Assembly: GCA_963588595.1 (NCBI GenBank)
Contig: CAVAIA010000019.1
Coordinates: 3,626 to 67,625 of the forward strand
Direction: 5' to 3'
Origin: Phoenicibacter sp963588595
GTDB lineage: Bacteria; Actinomycetota; Coriobacteriia; Coriobacteriales; Eggerthellaceae
Length of the DNA stretch: 64,000 bases
Shown here: positions 1 to 9,404 of the stretch, piece by piece
Position numbering within the stretch: position 1 is the stretch's first letter
How the letters are laid out: the number at the start of each line of letters is the position of its first letter
Position numbers and translations under genes: made by a program
The notes under the pieces: model-generated
What the model was told of the DNA's origin: nothing
Seen by the model: only the letters and a program-made list of their open reading frames with translations
Databases searched by the model: none

Positions 1-33
1 GCTAACGCAATCAAAACTAAACTCTTTTGCCAT
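1..33 (-). CDS. yajQ: YajQ-like protein, N-terminal fragment (cut by window edge)
   Basis: Only the first 11 codons are inside the window; they read MAKEFSFDCVS on the minus strand. This resembles the conserved start of the YajQ family of small nucleotide-binding proteins, which usually begin MAK-SSFDIVS. A good ribosome binding site (AGGAAGAG) lies about 7 bases before the ATG. The gene follows the RodZ-like gene by 35 bp in the same direction, so it is probably in the same operon. The assignment rests on 11 residues and is tentative. Confidence 0.5.
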   Translation of the reverse strand, partial: MAKEFSFDCVS

Positions 34-68
34 CTTATCTCTTCCTTTCGAATAGTAACAAAATAAAA

Positions 69-806
69 CTATGATGTCGAACTTGATGTTGTGTCAGTCA
101 ATCCTGAAATAGGCATCGCAGGAACATCATCTGTCTTTTGTTTGTTTGAGTTAAATGCATTAAATATAAATAATGCAAGGGCTATTGCAATAATAATTCC
201 TATTATTGCAATAATGATTTTCTTTAAATCTAGCGACTTTGGATCGACCTTTAAATTTGGGTGAGGTATTGAGCTTATAACTCTAGAGGATTTCTTGACA
301 GTCGTAGGTTGACTCCTTCTCCTTCGAGTTTCACGTTCAATATGAGCGTTTCTCGGTGTCAAATCTACGTCCATATTGTTTTGATTTTCAACGTTGACGA
401 GATCAAGAAAGCTACGCCTTGAAGAAACTCTTCTTCTGTTTTCACTGTCATGCCTATTATTATTGTCACTCCTCGATTGGCGAGATTCGCTCCTTCTTAA
501 ATTTCTCGAAGATAAGCCCCCTTCTTTATTTACATCACCAACGCCAAGGAATGCGTTTAGCTCGTTAAGATAAAGATCACAAATATCATTTTGATTTAAT
601 CCGACAGTTCTTGCATAAGCTCTAACCATATTTCGAGTAAAGCCGCTCGCTGGCATTTTGTCGAAATCAGCTGCTTCAATAGACTCTAGTATGTCAGGAC
701 GGATATGAAGTCTTCTTGCAAGGGTTTCAATGTCAAAACCACTTCGAATTCGTGCTTCTTTTAATTGAGTGGCAAAAGATTCATTATTTTCAAGTTGATT
801 ATCCAC
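69..806 (-). CDS. RodZ-like HTH membrane protein
   Basis: 245 residues starting at a GTG. Residues about 10-85 form the Cro/C1-type HTH_25 domain found at the N terminus of RodZ (FATQLKEARIRSGFDIETLA, then the RLHIRPDILESIE helix-turn-helix). Residues about 90-190 are polar, rich in Arg and Ser and probably disordered. One transmembrane helix spans about 197-218 and is followed by only about 27 residues. RodZ links MreB to cell-wall synthesis in rods, with the HTH domain in the cytoplasm. This version lacks the periplasmic DUF4115 domain, so it is a short form. It follows ftsK by 25 bp, which supports a role in envelope or division biology; a direct contact with MreB is inference. Confidence 0.75.
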   Translation of the reverse strand: MDNQLENNESFATQLKEARIRSGFDIETLARRLHIRPDILESIEAADFDKMPASGFTRNMVRAYARTVGLNQNDICDLYLNELNAFLGVGDVNKEGGLSSRNLRRSESRQSRSDNNNRHDSENRRRVSSRRSFLDLVNVENQNNMDVDLTPRNAHIERETRRRRSQPTTVKKSSRVISSIPHPNLKVDPKSLDLKKIIIAIIGIIIAIALALFIFNAFNSNKQKTDDVPAMPISGLTDTTSSSTS

Positions 807-831
807 TCAAATTCACCGCATTTTTCAATTC

Positions 832-3225
832 CTAATCATTTAGTTCAAAAGTTTTCACGCTCTCTAATTCTAACGCATCAACGAGAACTTCGCGCGGTCT
901 TGAGCCATTTGCTGGACCAACAATTCCCTTTTCTTCGAGTTGATCCATTATCCTGCCAGCTCGCGCATATCCAACTTTTAGCCTTCTTTGAATGTTAGAA
1001 GTCGACCCAATGCCCGAGTTAACAACCAAATCTGCTGCCTCCCATAAATAGGGATCATCGTCTTCCCCAGCACCGCCGACCCTTACGTTAGTGTCACCAA
1101 TGCCGATTACATTTGTTGAAGTGGACAAAATTTCTTCTTTGTAATCGGGCTCACCTTGCTCCTTCACAAAAGAAACCACTCTTGAAATCTCCTCTTCAGA
1201 AACAAAACAGCCTTGAATTCTTACCGGTTTAGCAAATTCTGGCTTGGAAAGAAGCATGTCCCCTAATCCAATCAAGTCCTCAGCTCCGGTTGAATCTAGA
1301 ATTACACGTGAGTCGATTGATGAAGCAACGTTAAAAGCGATTCTATTTGTTATGTTTGATTTAATAAGCCCTGTCACAACATTTGTCGAAGGGCGTTGCG
1401 TTGCAACAATTAGGTGAATACCAGCAGCTCTGGCAAGTTGCGCGATTCTAACGATCGACATCTCAACTTCTTTTCCAACGCTCATCATTAAATCTGCAAG
1501 CTCATCTATTATGATGACAATATAAGGCAAGCAAGAATGAGTCCTCTTTTCTTCAGCCCCAGATGCATTTCCCTTATCTTCGTCTTCGTTATCTAAAACT
1601 CCGCTTTTAACCTTATCGTTATATTCAATTATGTTTCTAGCTTTTGCCTCGCTCATAATCTTTAGCCTGCGCTCCATCTCAGCAACGCCCCAAGAAAGCG
1701 CGCTCGCTGCTTCTTTCGGCTCTGTGACAACAGGAACATACAAATGAGGAATGCCATTATAAGGAGTAAATTCAACTCTTTTAGGATCAATCAAAATCAT
1801 TTTTACATCATTTGGGGTCGCCCTCATTAATATAGACATAATCATCGCATTTACACAAACAGATTTGCCAGACCCCGTTGTTCCACCAATCAGCAAATGT
1901 GGCATTTTTGAAAGGTCGGAAATAATAGAATTGCCCTCGACATCTTTTCCTATAGCCATCTCCAGTGGCCCTCCATGAGCGTTCTTTAAAACTTCAGATA
2001 GGACAACAACATCTCTTTTTGTGTTAGGCACTTCAATTCCAACATAGTTGGTTCCAGGAATTGGCGCAAATATTCTAACACTTGACGTTGCAAGAGCAAG
2101 TGCTAAGTCCGTTCCCAAGTTTTGGATTTTATTAACGCGAACACCAGGCGGTAACTCAACTTTAAAGAGCGTTACCGTTGGACCTGCAACCCAATCAACA
2201 ACGTTAGCGTCAACTCCAAACTCATGCATCGCCTCTTGCAACCTTGACACAGTTTGCTCTAAAACGTCGCTTGAAGTCTTAGATTTCTCTTTTGTTTGCG
2301 CTTGGGCTAAAAGATCAAAAGAAGGAAGAAGGTAGCCATCTTCGCTAACATTTGAAACAGGGTTTTCTAAAGTGTCCTTGTTCTCTTCAACACCTTCAAC
2401 TTGAGACAAGACATTTGGCTTATCACTCACTACGTTTAAATTGTCTTGTCCATTCTTAAACACAACAGTTGGGTTGTTACCAAAACGATCAAAAGATTGA
2501 TCGCTAATATCGCCATTCTTATCAAGGACAACATCTACGTTCTCGCCTAAATTTGAATATTCATTTTGATCATGCGAAAAATCATCTTTATTAACACCAA
2601 AATTGAATATTGGACGCAAAAAACGATTTTTAAACTTCGAAAAAGAAAAGCCAGCAATAATTAGACCAACAACAAAAATAAAAATGCAAATTATTATAGA
2701 GATGACTTTACCAAACAACGTTAGACACACCCATCCAATAAAGTTGCCAACATATCCTCCATAATTTCTTAGGTTAATATCTGAAAAAAGGAGATTGAGT
2801 TGATCATTCCCAAGGACTTTGATTGGTGCAAAAAACGAGATGAAAGTAATAAATGAAATAGAAATTAAAAAGAGCCCTATTGCTAAATTTCTTCTATCTT
2901 TAAAGTCTTTACTTTCGATAAAACATGAGATTCCGCAAACAACAAAAACAAATGGAAAAATGTAAGAACAAACGCCAAAACAAATATGAAAAGCATTTGA
3001 CAAAACTTCACTAATAGCACCCCCACTATTAGGTAAAAGAGCAAGAACAAATAATATTATCCCAACAAAAATTAAGCATGCGCCCGCAATATAATGCTTT
3101 TTTTTGCTTTGATTTTCACTGATCTCAAAAGCAGTTGTCATGCGAGTATTCCTGCCAGATTGTTTTGGCTCCTCAGTTATTTTTCTGAGTTGTTTGTTCT
3201 TATCTCGCATCTTTAATTTGACCAC
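832..3225 (-). CDS. ftsK: FtsK/SpoIIIE DNA translocase
   Basis: About 797 residues. The N-terminal third carries four hydrophobic helices (about residues 45-205) that anchor the protein at the septum. A Ser/Asp/Asn-rich linker follows, then the FtsK alpha, beta and RecA-like motor domains with Walker A GGTTGSGKS and Walker B IVIIIDELADLMM, and the C-terminal gamma winged helix (about 725-790, DPYLWEAADLVV...GRIMDQLEEKGIVG) that reads orienting sequences in the chromosome. Length is typical of short-linker family members. The start is uncertain: GTG at 3225, ATG at 3210 (MRDKNKQ), or ATG at 3141, which has an AGGAA site 8 bases upstream. The motor pumps chromosome DNA through the closing septum. 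It lies between the RNase J gene and the RodZ-like gene, same strand. Confidence 0.95.
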   Translation of the reverse strand: MVKLKMRDKNKQLRKITEEPKQSGRNTRMTTAFEISENQSKKKHYIAGACLIFVGIILFVLALLPNSGGAISEVLSNAFHICFGVCSYIFPFVFVVCGISCFIESKDFKDRRNLAIGLFLISISFITFISFFAPIKVLGNDQLNLLFSDINLRNYGGYVGNFIGWVCLTLFGKVISIIICIFIFVVGLIIAGFSFSKFKNRFLRPIFNFGVNKDDFSHDQNEYSNLGENVDVVLDKNGDISDQSFDRFGNNPTVVFKNGQDNLNVVSDKPNVLSQVEGVEENKDTLENPVSNVSEDGYLLPSFDLLAQAQTKEKSKTSSDVLEQTVSRLQEAMHEFGVDANVVDWVAGPTVTLFKVELPPGVRVNKIQNLGTDLALALATSSVRIFAPIPGTNYVGIEVPNTKRDVVVLSEVLKNAHGGPLEMAIGKDVEGNSIISDLSKMPHLLIGGTTGSGKSVCVNAMIMSILMRATPNDVKMILIDPKRVEFTPYNGIPHLYVPVVTEPKEAASALSWGVAEMERRLKIMSEAKARNIIEYNDKVKSGVLDNEDEDKGNASGAEEKRTHSCLPYIVIIIDELADLMMSVGKEVEMSIVRIAQLARAAGIHLIVATQRPSTNVVTGLIKSNITNRIAFNVASSIDSRVILDSTGAEDLIGLGDMLLSKPEFAKPVRIQGCFVSEEEISRVVSFVKEQGEPDYKEEILSTSTNVIGIGDTNVRVGGAGEDDDPYLWEAADLVVNSGIGSTSNIQRRLKVGYARAGRIMDQLEEKGIVGPANGSRPREVLVDALELESVKTFELND

Positions 3226-3255
3226 CCATAAGACTTAATTAGTAATCTAAATTTG

Positions 3256-5148
3256 CTAAATTTTTAAAACGTTAACTATAATCATAGGCTTTTGCTTAGT
3301 TTTTTCCCATAGGAATTGAGAAACGCAATCTCGCGCTGTCAACTTAACACTCTTTGGCTGAACATCTTTGTGCGATAGCAATTTTTCAATTGAGCTAGCA
3401 CACTTACATGAAGCTTCCTTGCAAAGGCTCTTATCGTCCCCTCCAGTGATGCCTTTCATTTCAACGGCAGGTTTTGACATAAGCTTTGTGCAAGAATTGT
3501 TTATTGCAACAGACACGCAAGCAAAACCTTGCGTTCCAAGAGTGCTTCTGTCATCTAGCACGTCTTGACTCGTGTCTCCAACCGAAAGCCCATCGACATA
3601 GACAATTCCGCTTGCCACTCCTTCAACTTGTCTAATTCCTTTCGCTGAAAGCTCTAGACAATCTCCATTGTCTAGAATATATATATCATCTTTTGACATC
3701 CCCATTTTCAATGCTAAATTCGCATGGCTTCTTAAATGAGTTGCTTCACCATGCACAGGCATAAACGCAGCTGGCTTCACCAAAGCAAGCATCAATTTAA
3801 GCTCTTCAGCGCTCGCATGACCTGAAACGTGCACGCATGCCTTGCTTTTGTCATAAACATCGCATCCAATTTTAGAAAGCATATTTATAACTTTCGTCAC
3901 AGCCTTTTCATTTCCTGGAACTGGAGTTGCTGAAATAATGACTGTGTCTTCTGGCTCGATGTCGATCGTTTTATGCTCACCATTGGCGATTCTTGACAAT
4001 GCAGATAGTGGCTCTCCTTGAGATCCAGTGCACATGATGACAACCTTATCAGGTTTTGTTTTGTCAAGTTCATAAGCATCGATCAAATCGTTATCCCCGA
4101 TGTGCAAATATCCAAGCTCTCTTGCGATATCCGTGTTTTGTATCATTGATCTGCCAGTGACAACAACCTTCCTATTCGCCATTATTGCCGCATCGCATAT
4201 TTGTTGCAATCTATGGATGTGGCTTGCAAAAGCAGCGATAATAACTCTTCCTTTTGCTTTAGAAATAACTTCTCTGAGAACTGAGCCGACTTCGGCTTCA
4301 GAAGGAGTAAATCCAGGGTTTGCAGCGTTTGTCGAATCACTCATCAACAAATCAACGCCCTTGTCAGCGAAACGTGTTATAGCTGAAAAGTCAGTCAAAA
4401 CGCCATCAATCGGAGTTTGGTCTAGCTTAAAGTCGCCCGTGTGAAGGACATTTCCTGCAGGGCTTTGAATAAATAAGCCAACAGAACCAGGAATGGAGTG
4501 GTTAACATCAAAGAACTCAACTTTAAAAGAGCCTATTTTTCTCTCATCTCCACTCTTAACTTCAACTAACCTAGCATTTTTGATTCCGTGCTCTTTAAAT
4601 TTTCCTTCAATCAATCCAAGAGTTAACTTTGTTGCATAGATCGGAACATTGATTCCTAAATCCTTCATAAGATAAGGCAACGATCCTGTGTGATCCTCAT
4701 GTCCGTGAGTTATAACAATGCCTCTTAATTTGTTAGCATTCTCAAGAATGTAAGTGTAGTCTGGCAAAATCAAGTCAATCCCAGGGTGATCATCTTCTGG
4801 GAACATAATTCCTGCATCATCCAATAAAATGTCGCCATTACACTCAAATGCAGTCATATTCTTGCCTATAGCATCAAGACCGCCAAGTGGAATAATTTTT
4901 AACTTTGACCTAGGATCTTTTTTTGATTTAACAAAATTTCTATTGACAGATTTGTTACCACCTTGCTTGCGATCAGAAGAAAACTTTCCTCTGCTTAATT
5001 TTGGCCTTGATCTGTCGAGCTCAACATGTTTGTAATATTTAGTTTTGTTTTTTGTCTTTGCAAATTTTTTATTGTCAATTGCGTTTCTATTATGCCCATT
5101 TCCATTAGATTTTTTTTCATTATTTTTGGGCACTTCATTTTTGTGCAT
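3256..5148 (-). CDS. rnj: Ribonuclease J
   Basis: 630 residues. A metallo-beta-lactamase fold with the zinc motif THGHEDHTG is followed by the beta-CASP insert (MCTGSQGEPLSAL; HVSGHASAEEL; MPVHGEATH) and a C-terminal domain. RNase J is a 5'-3' exonuclease and endonuclease that processes rRNA and decays mRNA. The first ~75 residues, before the catalytic core begins near KLKIIPLGG, are very basic and Asn-rich, giving an unusually long disordered N-terminal arm that may bind RNA; Firmicute RNase J has little or none. The chosen ATG has an ACGAGG site upstream. It lies 25 bp after pnp on the same strand, so two RNA-decay nucleases probably share a transcript. Confidence 0.95.
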   Translation of the reverse strand: MHKNEVPKNNEKKSNGNGHNRNAIDNKKFAKTKNKTKYYKHVELDRSRPKLSRGKFSSDRKQGGNKSVNRNFVKSKKDPRSKLKIIPLGGLDAIGKNMTAFECNGDILLDDAGIMFPEDDHPGIDLILPDYTYILENANKLRGIVITHGHEDHTGSLPYLMKDLGINVPIYATKLTLGLIEGKFKEHGIKNARLVEVKSGDERKIGSFKVEFFDVNHSIPGSVGLFIQSPAGNVLHTGDFKLDQTPIDGVLTDFSAITRFADKGVDLLMSDSTNAANPGFTPSEAEVGSVLREVISKAKGRVIIAAFASHIHRLQQICDAAIMANRKVVVTGRSMIQNTDIARELGYLHIGDNDLIDAYELDKTKPDKVVIMCTGSQGEPLSALSRIANGEHKTIDIEPEDTVIISATPVPGNEKAVTKVINMLSKIGCDVYDKSKACVHVSGHASAEELKLMLALVKPAAFMPVHGEATHLRSHANLALKMGMSKDDIYILDNGDCLELSAKGIRQVEGVASGIVYVDGLSVGDTSQDVLDDRSTLGTQGFACVSVAINNSCTKLMSKPAVEMKGITGGDDKSLCKEASCKCASSIEKLLSHKDVQPKSVKLTARDCVSQFLWEKTKQKPMIIVNVLKI

Positions 5149-5173
5149 ATTTTAACCTCGTTTATTTATAAAA

Positions 5174-7336
5174 CTAATGACGCCTAAATGGCTTCCTCTC
5201 TCCCCTCTCAGGACGTCTCAATTGATGTTTGGAATTATCAAAATCTTCTACGTCAGGTTTATCAAGTCTATCAAGTGAAATCTTTCCTGTTTTTGGATCA
5301 ATCTCAATAATCTTGACTTTAACATGATCACCAATGCTCAAAACGTCTTCAGGCGAGCGAACTCTTCCCTTTGCGATTTTAGACACGTGAAGAAGCCCAT
5401 CTTTAACTGAAGTGATCTTAACAAACGCGCCAAAGTCTTTTAGAGAAACAACTTTGCCATCGAAAACTTCACCAACTTCTGGATCGTGAACTATTTCATT
5501 AATTGCAGCTATAGCATTTTGCATAGACTCCTTTGAAGTTGCAGCAACGTGAACAGTCCCATCCTCTTGAATCTCGATGGTGGCTCCTGTTTCGTCTTGT
5601 ATTCCACGAATAACTTTTCCGCCGCTTCCAATAACGTCACGAATCTTTTCTGTGTCAATAACTAGAGTCTCAATCCTTGGGACAGTCTCTTTAAGTTCTT
5701 CTCTAGGAGCTGCGATCGCTTTTAACATGTTATCAAGAATGAAAGATCTTCCCTCTTTAGCTTGCTTGAGCGCAGCAGATAATATGTCAACTGAAAGTCC
5801 CTTTGCCTTATTGTCCATTTGAAGTGCTGTTATGCCATTTTTTGTTCCACAAACCTTAAAGTCCATGTCTCCTAAGAAATCTTCGAGACCTTGGATGTCA
5901 GTTAATATAACAACACCATCGTCTTCTTTAATAAGCCCCATAGCAACGCCGCTAACCGGCTCTTTAATAGGAACACCTGCATCCATCAACGCTAAAGTGC
6001 TTCCACATGTTGAAGCCATCGAAGAAGAACCGTTAGACTCTAAAACCTCGCTTACAACCCTAATCGCATATGGGAACTCGTCCTCGCTGGGAAGAACTGG
6101 CAACAAGGCTTTCTCTGCTAAATTGCCATGACCTATCTCTCTTCTTTTTGGTGCACCCATTCTGCCACACTCGCCTGTACAAAATGGAGGAAAGTTGTAG
6201 TGGTGCATATATCTTCTCTCAGTTTGAGGGTCGATTGTGTCAAGTCTTTGAGCCTCATTTAACATTCCGAGAGTGGCAATGGACAAAGCTTGAGTTTGAC
6301 CTCTTTGGAATAATCCTGATCCATGAACGCGAGGAAGATATCCAGCAACAATATGAAGAGGACGGACTTGAGTTGATACCCTTCCATCAATCCTTTGCCC
6401 GTCCTCGATAATCATGCGCCTCATTGCTTTTTTCTCTAGTTTTTTGAGAGCTGATGCAATGTCTGAGCTCCAATCCTCGACCTCTTCTTCGCTGAACTCT
6501 TTTTCGACAATTCTTGACTTTAATTCTTCAACATTTTTAACGCGTGAATCTATGTCTTCACCTTTAATTAGGCTTAGCATCTCGTCATAATAAGTTTCTA
6601 TTACTCTTGAGATTTTTTCATCAGCAACATGAGGTTCATATTCAAGTGGCGTTGGATTAACCCTGTCAATAAATCTTTGTTGCGCTTCGCAAAAATTCGA
6701 AATTGCCTCTTGTCCAAAATTCATAGCTTGAAGCATATCTTCCTCAGAAACTTCATTTGCTCCAGCTTCAACCATAGAAATAAAATCCTTAGTTCCTGCA
6801 ATCGTTAGCTCTAGGTCGCTAGCTTCAAGCTCCGCAAAAGTTGGATTTACTATAAACTCGCCACTTCTAACATCTCGAGCGATTCTGACACATGCAGCTG
6901 GACCTTCAAAAGGAGCTCCACCAATCATAAGAGCAGCACTCGCAGCACCAACAGAAATAACATCAGGTGCATTGTTTGGGTCGCAAACCAATGGTGTTGC
7001 AACTATTTGAACTTCTTTCTTAAAATCCTCAGGGAAGCCAGGACGGATAGGACGGTCTATCATTCTAGCTGTTAATGTTGCTTTATCAGAAGGTTTTGAC
7101 TCGCGTTTTAAAAATCCACCAGGAATCCTTCCGACAGCATACATTTTCTCTATAAAATCGACTGTCAAAGGGAAGAAGTCAAAATTTTTGTCTTCCTTTG
7201 CAACGACTGCAGTAACAAGCACGCTAGTCTCTTCGCATGTAGCTAAAACGGCTCCTGTGGCTTGTTTGGCTAGCTCTCCTGTCTCTAAACGATAATTCTT
7301 TCCATAAAGTTCAAACTCTTCAACAATTTTTTCCAT
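5174..7336 (-). CDS. pnp: Polyribonucleotide nucleotidyltransferase (PNPase)
   Basis: 720 residues, normal length. Two RNase PH domains (about 10-145 and 310-530, with MHHYNFPPFCTGE and GRMGAPKRREIGHG) flank an all-helical linker. A KH domain (about 555-615, IGSGGKVIRGIQDETGA) and an S1 domain (about 620-695, GKVVSLKDFGAFVKI) follow, then a short basic tail. PNPase degrades RNA 3'-5' by phosphorolysis and can add tails. It sits 24 bp after rpsO, the widespread rpsO-pnp arrangement, so translation and decay are probably co-regulated through the rpsO leader. Confidence 0.97.
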   Translation of the reverse strand: MEKIVEEFELYGKNYRLETGELAKQATGAVLATCEETSVLVTAVVAKEDKNFDFFPLTVDFIEKMYAVGRIPGGFLKRESKPSDKATLTARMIDRPIRPGFPEDFKKEVQIVATPLVCDPNNAPDVISVGAASAALMIGGAPFEGPAACVRIARDVRSGEFIVNPTFAELEASDLELTIAGTKDFISMVEAGANEVSEEDMLQAMNFGQEAISNFCEAQQRFIDRVNPTPLEYEPHVADEKISRVIETYYDEMLSLIKGEDIDSRVKNVEELKSRIVEKEFSEEEVEDWSSDIASALKKLEKKAMRRMIIEDGQRIDGRVSTQVRPLHIVAGYLPRVHGSGLFQRGQTQALSIATLGMLNEAQRLDTIDPQTERRYMHHYNFPPFCTGECGRMGAPKRREIGHGNLAEKALLPVLPSEDEFPYAIRVVSEVLESNGSSSMASTCGSTLALMDAGVPIKEPVSGVAMGLIKEDDGVVILTDIQGLEDFLGDMDFKVCGTKNGITALQMDNKAKGLSVDILSAALKQAKEGRSFILDNMLKAIAAPREELKETVPRIETLVIDTEKIRDVIGSGGKVIRGIQDETGATIEIQEDGTVHVAATSKESMQNAIAAINEIVHDPEVGEVFDGKVVSLKDFGAFVKITSVKDGLLHVSKIAKGRVRSPEDVLSIGDHVKVKIIEIDPKTGKISLDRLDKPDVEDFDNSKHQLRRPERGERKPFRRH

Positions 7337-7360
7337 TTATAGCAAATCTTCTTTCTTTAA

Positions 7361-7648
7361 TTAGATATTGTCGCGAATGCCGAGCTTAGCAATAAGATCA
7401 CGATAATCCTCAATGTTTCTGTTTTTAATGTATTTCAAAAGTCCACGACGCTTACCAATCAACTTCATAAGTCCTCTTCTTGTGTGATTGTCTTGCTTAT
7501 GAACCTTCAAATGCTCCGTCAAATTCTTAATTCTCTCAGTTAGAATTGCGACTTGAACCTCAGGAGACCCAGAATCCTTCTCATTTTTGCCGAACTCTTT
7601 AATCAATTCGGCGACTCTTTCCGTGCTAACGCTTAGACGTGTTGTCAT
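7361..7648 (-). CDS. rpsO: 30S ribosomal protein S15
   Basis: 95 residues. The family signature is clear (DSGSPEVQVAILTERI; LKVHKQDNHTRRGL; RRGLLKYIK). S15 binds the central domain of 16S rRNA early in 30S assembly. The ATG at 7648 was chosen over an in-frame GTG three codons upstream because the AAAGGTGG ribosome binding site overlaps that GTG and is correctly spaced for the ATG. It begins the rpsO-pnp-rnj run. A structured leader of about 115 bases precedes it and may be where S15 represses its own synthesis, as S15 does in other bacteria. Confidence 0.97.
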   Translation of the reverse strand: MTTRLSVSTERVAELIKEFGKNEKDSGSPEVQVAILTERIKNLTEHLKVHKQDNHTRRGLMKLIGKRRGLLKYIKNRNIEDYRDLIAKLGIRDNI

Positions 7649-7778
7649 AACATCCACCTTTCTAAATTAAAAACCGTTTGCAACTAAGAGCGTTTACGTG
7701 AATGGTGGCACTCGCGCATATCTGAGTTGCAAATTAACAAATCTATCATGCTTTAAAACATGAAGCTTATTTATTATA
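7649..7778 (-). promoter_or_regulatory. rpsO promoter and structured leader
   Basis: On the minus strand a TATAAT box occupies 7773-7778. The predicted leader holds a 5-bp hairpin (7746-7750 with 7759-7763) and a longer stem in which the 9-bp arms 7677-7685 and 7725-7733 are perfectly complementary; past a single mismatch three more pairs form. The long stem ends about 30 bases before the rpsO start. S15 is autoregulated through diverse leader structures in several phyla, so this is a good candidate operator, but it does not obviously match a known class. Confidence 0.55.
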
Positions 7779-7795
7779 CAGGAAGATTTTAAGAA

Positions 7796-8554
7796 TTAGC
7801 CAAAATGACCTAAGACATATTCTTTGGTTTTTTCATTTGAAGGAGAAGTGAATAGTTGCTCTGTTGGTGCAAATTCAACTAGATCCCCCATCAAAAAGAA
7901 TGCACTCTTGTCAGATATGCGTCTTGCTTGTTGCATATTATGAGTTACCATTACAACGCTATATTTCTTCTTTAACTCACCAACCAAATCTTCAATTTGA
8001 CCTGTTGAGATCGGATCGAGCGCGCTTGTTGACTCATCAAGCAAAATTACTTCCGGTTTTACCGCCAACGCCCGAGCGATACACAACCTTTGCTGTTGAC
8101 CACCTGAAAGACCTAGAGCATTTTTCTTCAAGCGATCCTTAACTTCGTCCCAAAGTGCTGCATCACGAAGCGATTGCTCAACAAGCTCATCGAGTTCGCG
8201 TTTCTTTTTAACACCATGAATTTTAGGTCCGTAAGCAATGTTGTCGTAAATACTCATAGGAAAAGGATTAGCCTTTTGAAAGACCATGCCAACTCTCTTT
8301 CTTAATTCTGTAACATCGCACAAGCTAGAATATATGTCTAACCCATCGAATTCAACACTTCCTTCAATTTTTACACCTTCAACCAAATCATTCATTCTAT
8401 TTAAAGATTTAAGAAATGTTGATTTTCCGCATCCGGAAGGACCTATCAATGCTGTGACCTCATTTTTTTTAATATTGATACACACATCGTGAAGCGCGTG
8501 ATTATGTCCATACCATAGGTTTAAATCTTTGATAACAAAAATATCTTCTTCCAT
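7796..8554 (-). CDS. pstB: Phosphate ABC transporter ATP-binding protein PstB
   Basis: 252 residues, full length. Walker A is GPSGCGKST, the ABC signature LSGGQQQRLCIARAL and Walker B VILLDEST, with a family-typical ...LNRMNDLV segment after Walker A. PstB drives uptake of inorganic phosphate by the PstSCAB complex on the inner face of the membrane. It is the last gene of pstS-C-A-B and overlaps the pstA stop by one base, indicating translational coupling. No phoU follows; rpsO comes next on this strand. Confidence 0.97.
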   Translation of the reverse strand: MEEDIFVIKDLNLWYGHNHALHDVCINIKKNEVTALIGPSGCGKSTFLKSLNRMNDLVEGVKIEGSVEFDGLDIYSSLCDVTELRKRVGMVFQKANPFPMSIYDNIAYGPKIHGVKKKRELDELVEQSLRDAALWDEVKDRLKKNALGLSGGQQQRLCIARALAVKPEVILLDESTSALDPISTGQIEDLVGELKKKYSVVMVTHNMQQARRISDKSAFFLMGDLVEFAPTEQLFTSPSNEKTKEYVLGHFG

Positions 8555-9402
8555 TATTTTTCCTTTATCTCAAACTTTTTGGCAATCACATTAGCACTCA
8601 AGTTAAGGATGAGCGTTAAAAGCATCAAAATTGACGCAACTGCAAACGAAACATCAAGCTGGCCTCTTTCCGTAGCATAAACGTAGAGAGCTACCGTTAA
8701 AGTTGCGCTCGAGGATTGCAACGCTGTCATAAAACCGTTGAGCATAAGTCCAAAGCCGGCGGTGTAGAGAAGAGCAGCTGACTCTCCAACAATCCTTCCA
8801 ATTGCAAGAATGCAACCTGTTGCAATTCCACTGATTGCGTTAGGTAAGACAACTGTTGCAATCATATGAAACTTACCGCTTCCCAAAGCAAGGGCGCCTT
8901 CCCTATAACTTTGCGGAACAGTTTTTAGACTTTCTAACGTGTTAGAGATTATGGTTGGCAAAACCATAACAACAAGTGTTAGACCACCAGCCAAAACGCC
9001 TGCTTGAAGTCCAAATATTTGAATAAAAATCAACATTCCAACAAGACCAAAAATAACTGATGGGATTCCTGTCAAAGTCTCAACAGCAAAGCCGATTAGC
9101 TTAACAATCCTTTGATTAGTTGCATATTCATTCAAATAAACAGCAGCGCAAACTCCAAGCGGAATCACAATCACCATTGCAATTAAGACAATGTATAGCG
9201 TGTTTAATATGTTCGGTAATATGCCGATTGTGTCTTTTACATAACTTGATTTGCTAGTTAAAAATTGCAAAGTTATAAAAGGAAGACCTCTAAAAAAAAT
9301 GTAACCAATTATGAAAAGTAATATGAGGCAGACCAAAGCAGCGCTTATAAAAACTAAAGCCTTTATTGCTGAGTTTTTAGATGCCCTAAAGGAAGTGTTC
9401 AT
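8554..9402 (-). CDS. pstA: Phosphate ABC transporter permease PstA
   Basis: 282 residues with six predicted membrane helices. The permease loop contacting the ATPase (about residues 170-190, VPQSYREGALALGSGK) carries the EAA-like motif. It forms the membrane channel with PstC. The gene starts 2 bp after pstC and ends overlapping pstB by one base. Confidence 0.95.
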   Translation of the reverse strand: MNTSFRASKNSAIKALVFISAALVCLILLFIIGYIFFRGLPFITLQFLTSKSSYVKDTIGILPNILNTLYIVLIAMVIVIPLGVCAAVYLNEYATNQRIVKLIGFAVETLTGIPSVIFGLVGMLIFIQIFGLQAGVLAGGLTLVVMVLPTIISNTLESLKTVPQSYREGALALGSGKFHMIATVVLPNAISGIATGCILAIGRIVGESAALLYTAGFGLMLNGFMTALQSSSATLTVALYVYATERGQLDVSFAVASILMLLTLILNLSANVIAKKFEIKEK

Positions 9403-9404
9403 TT

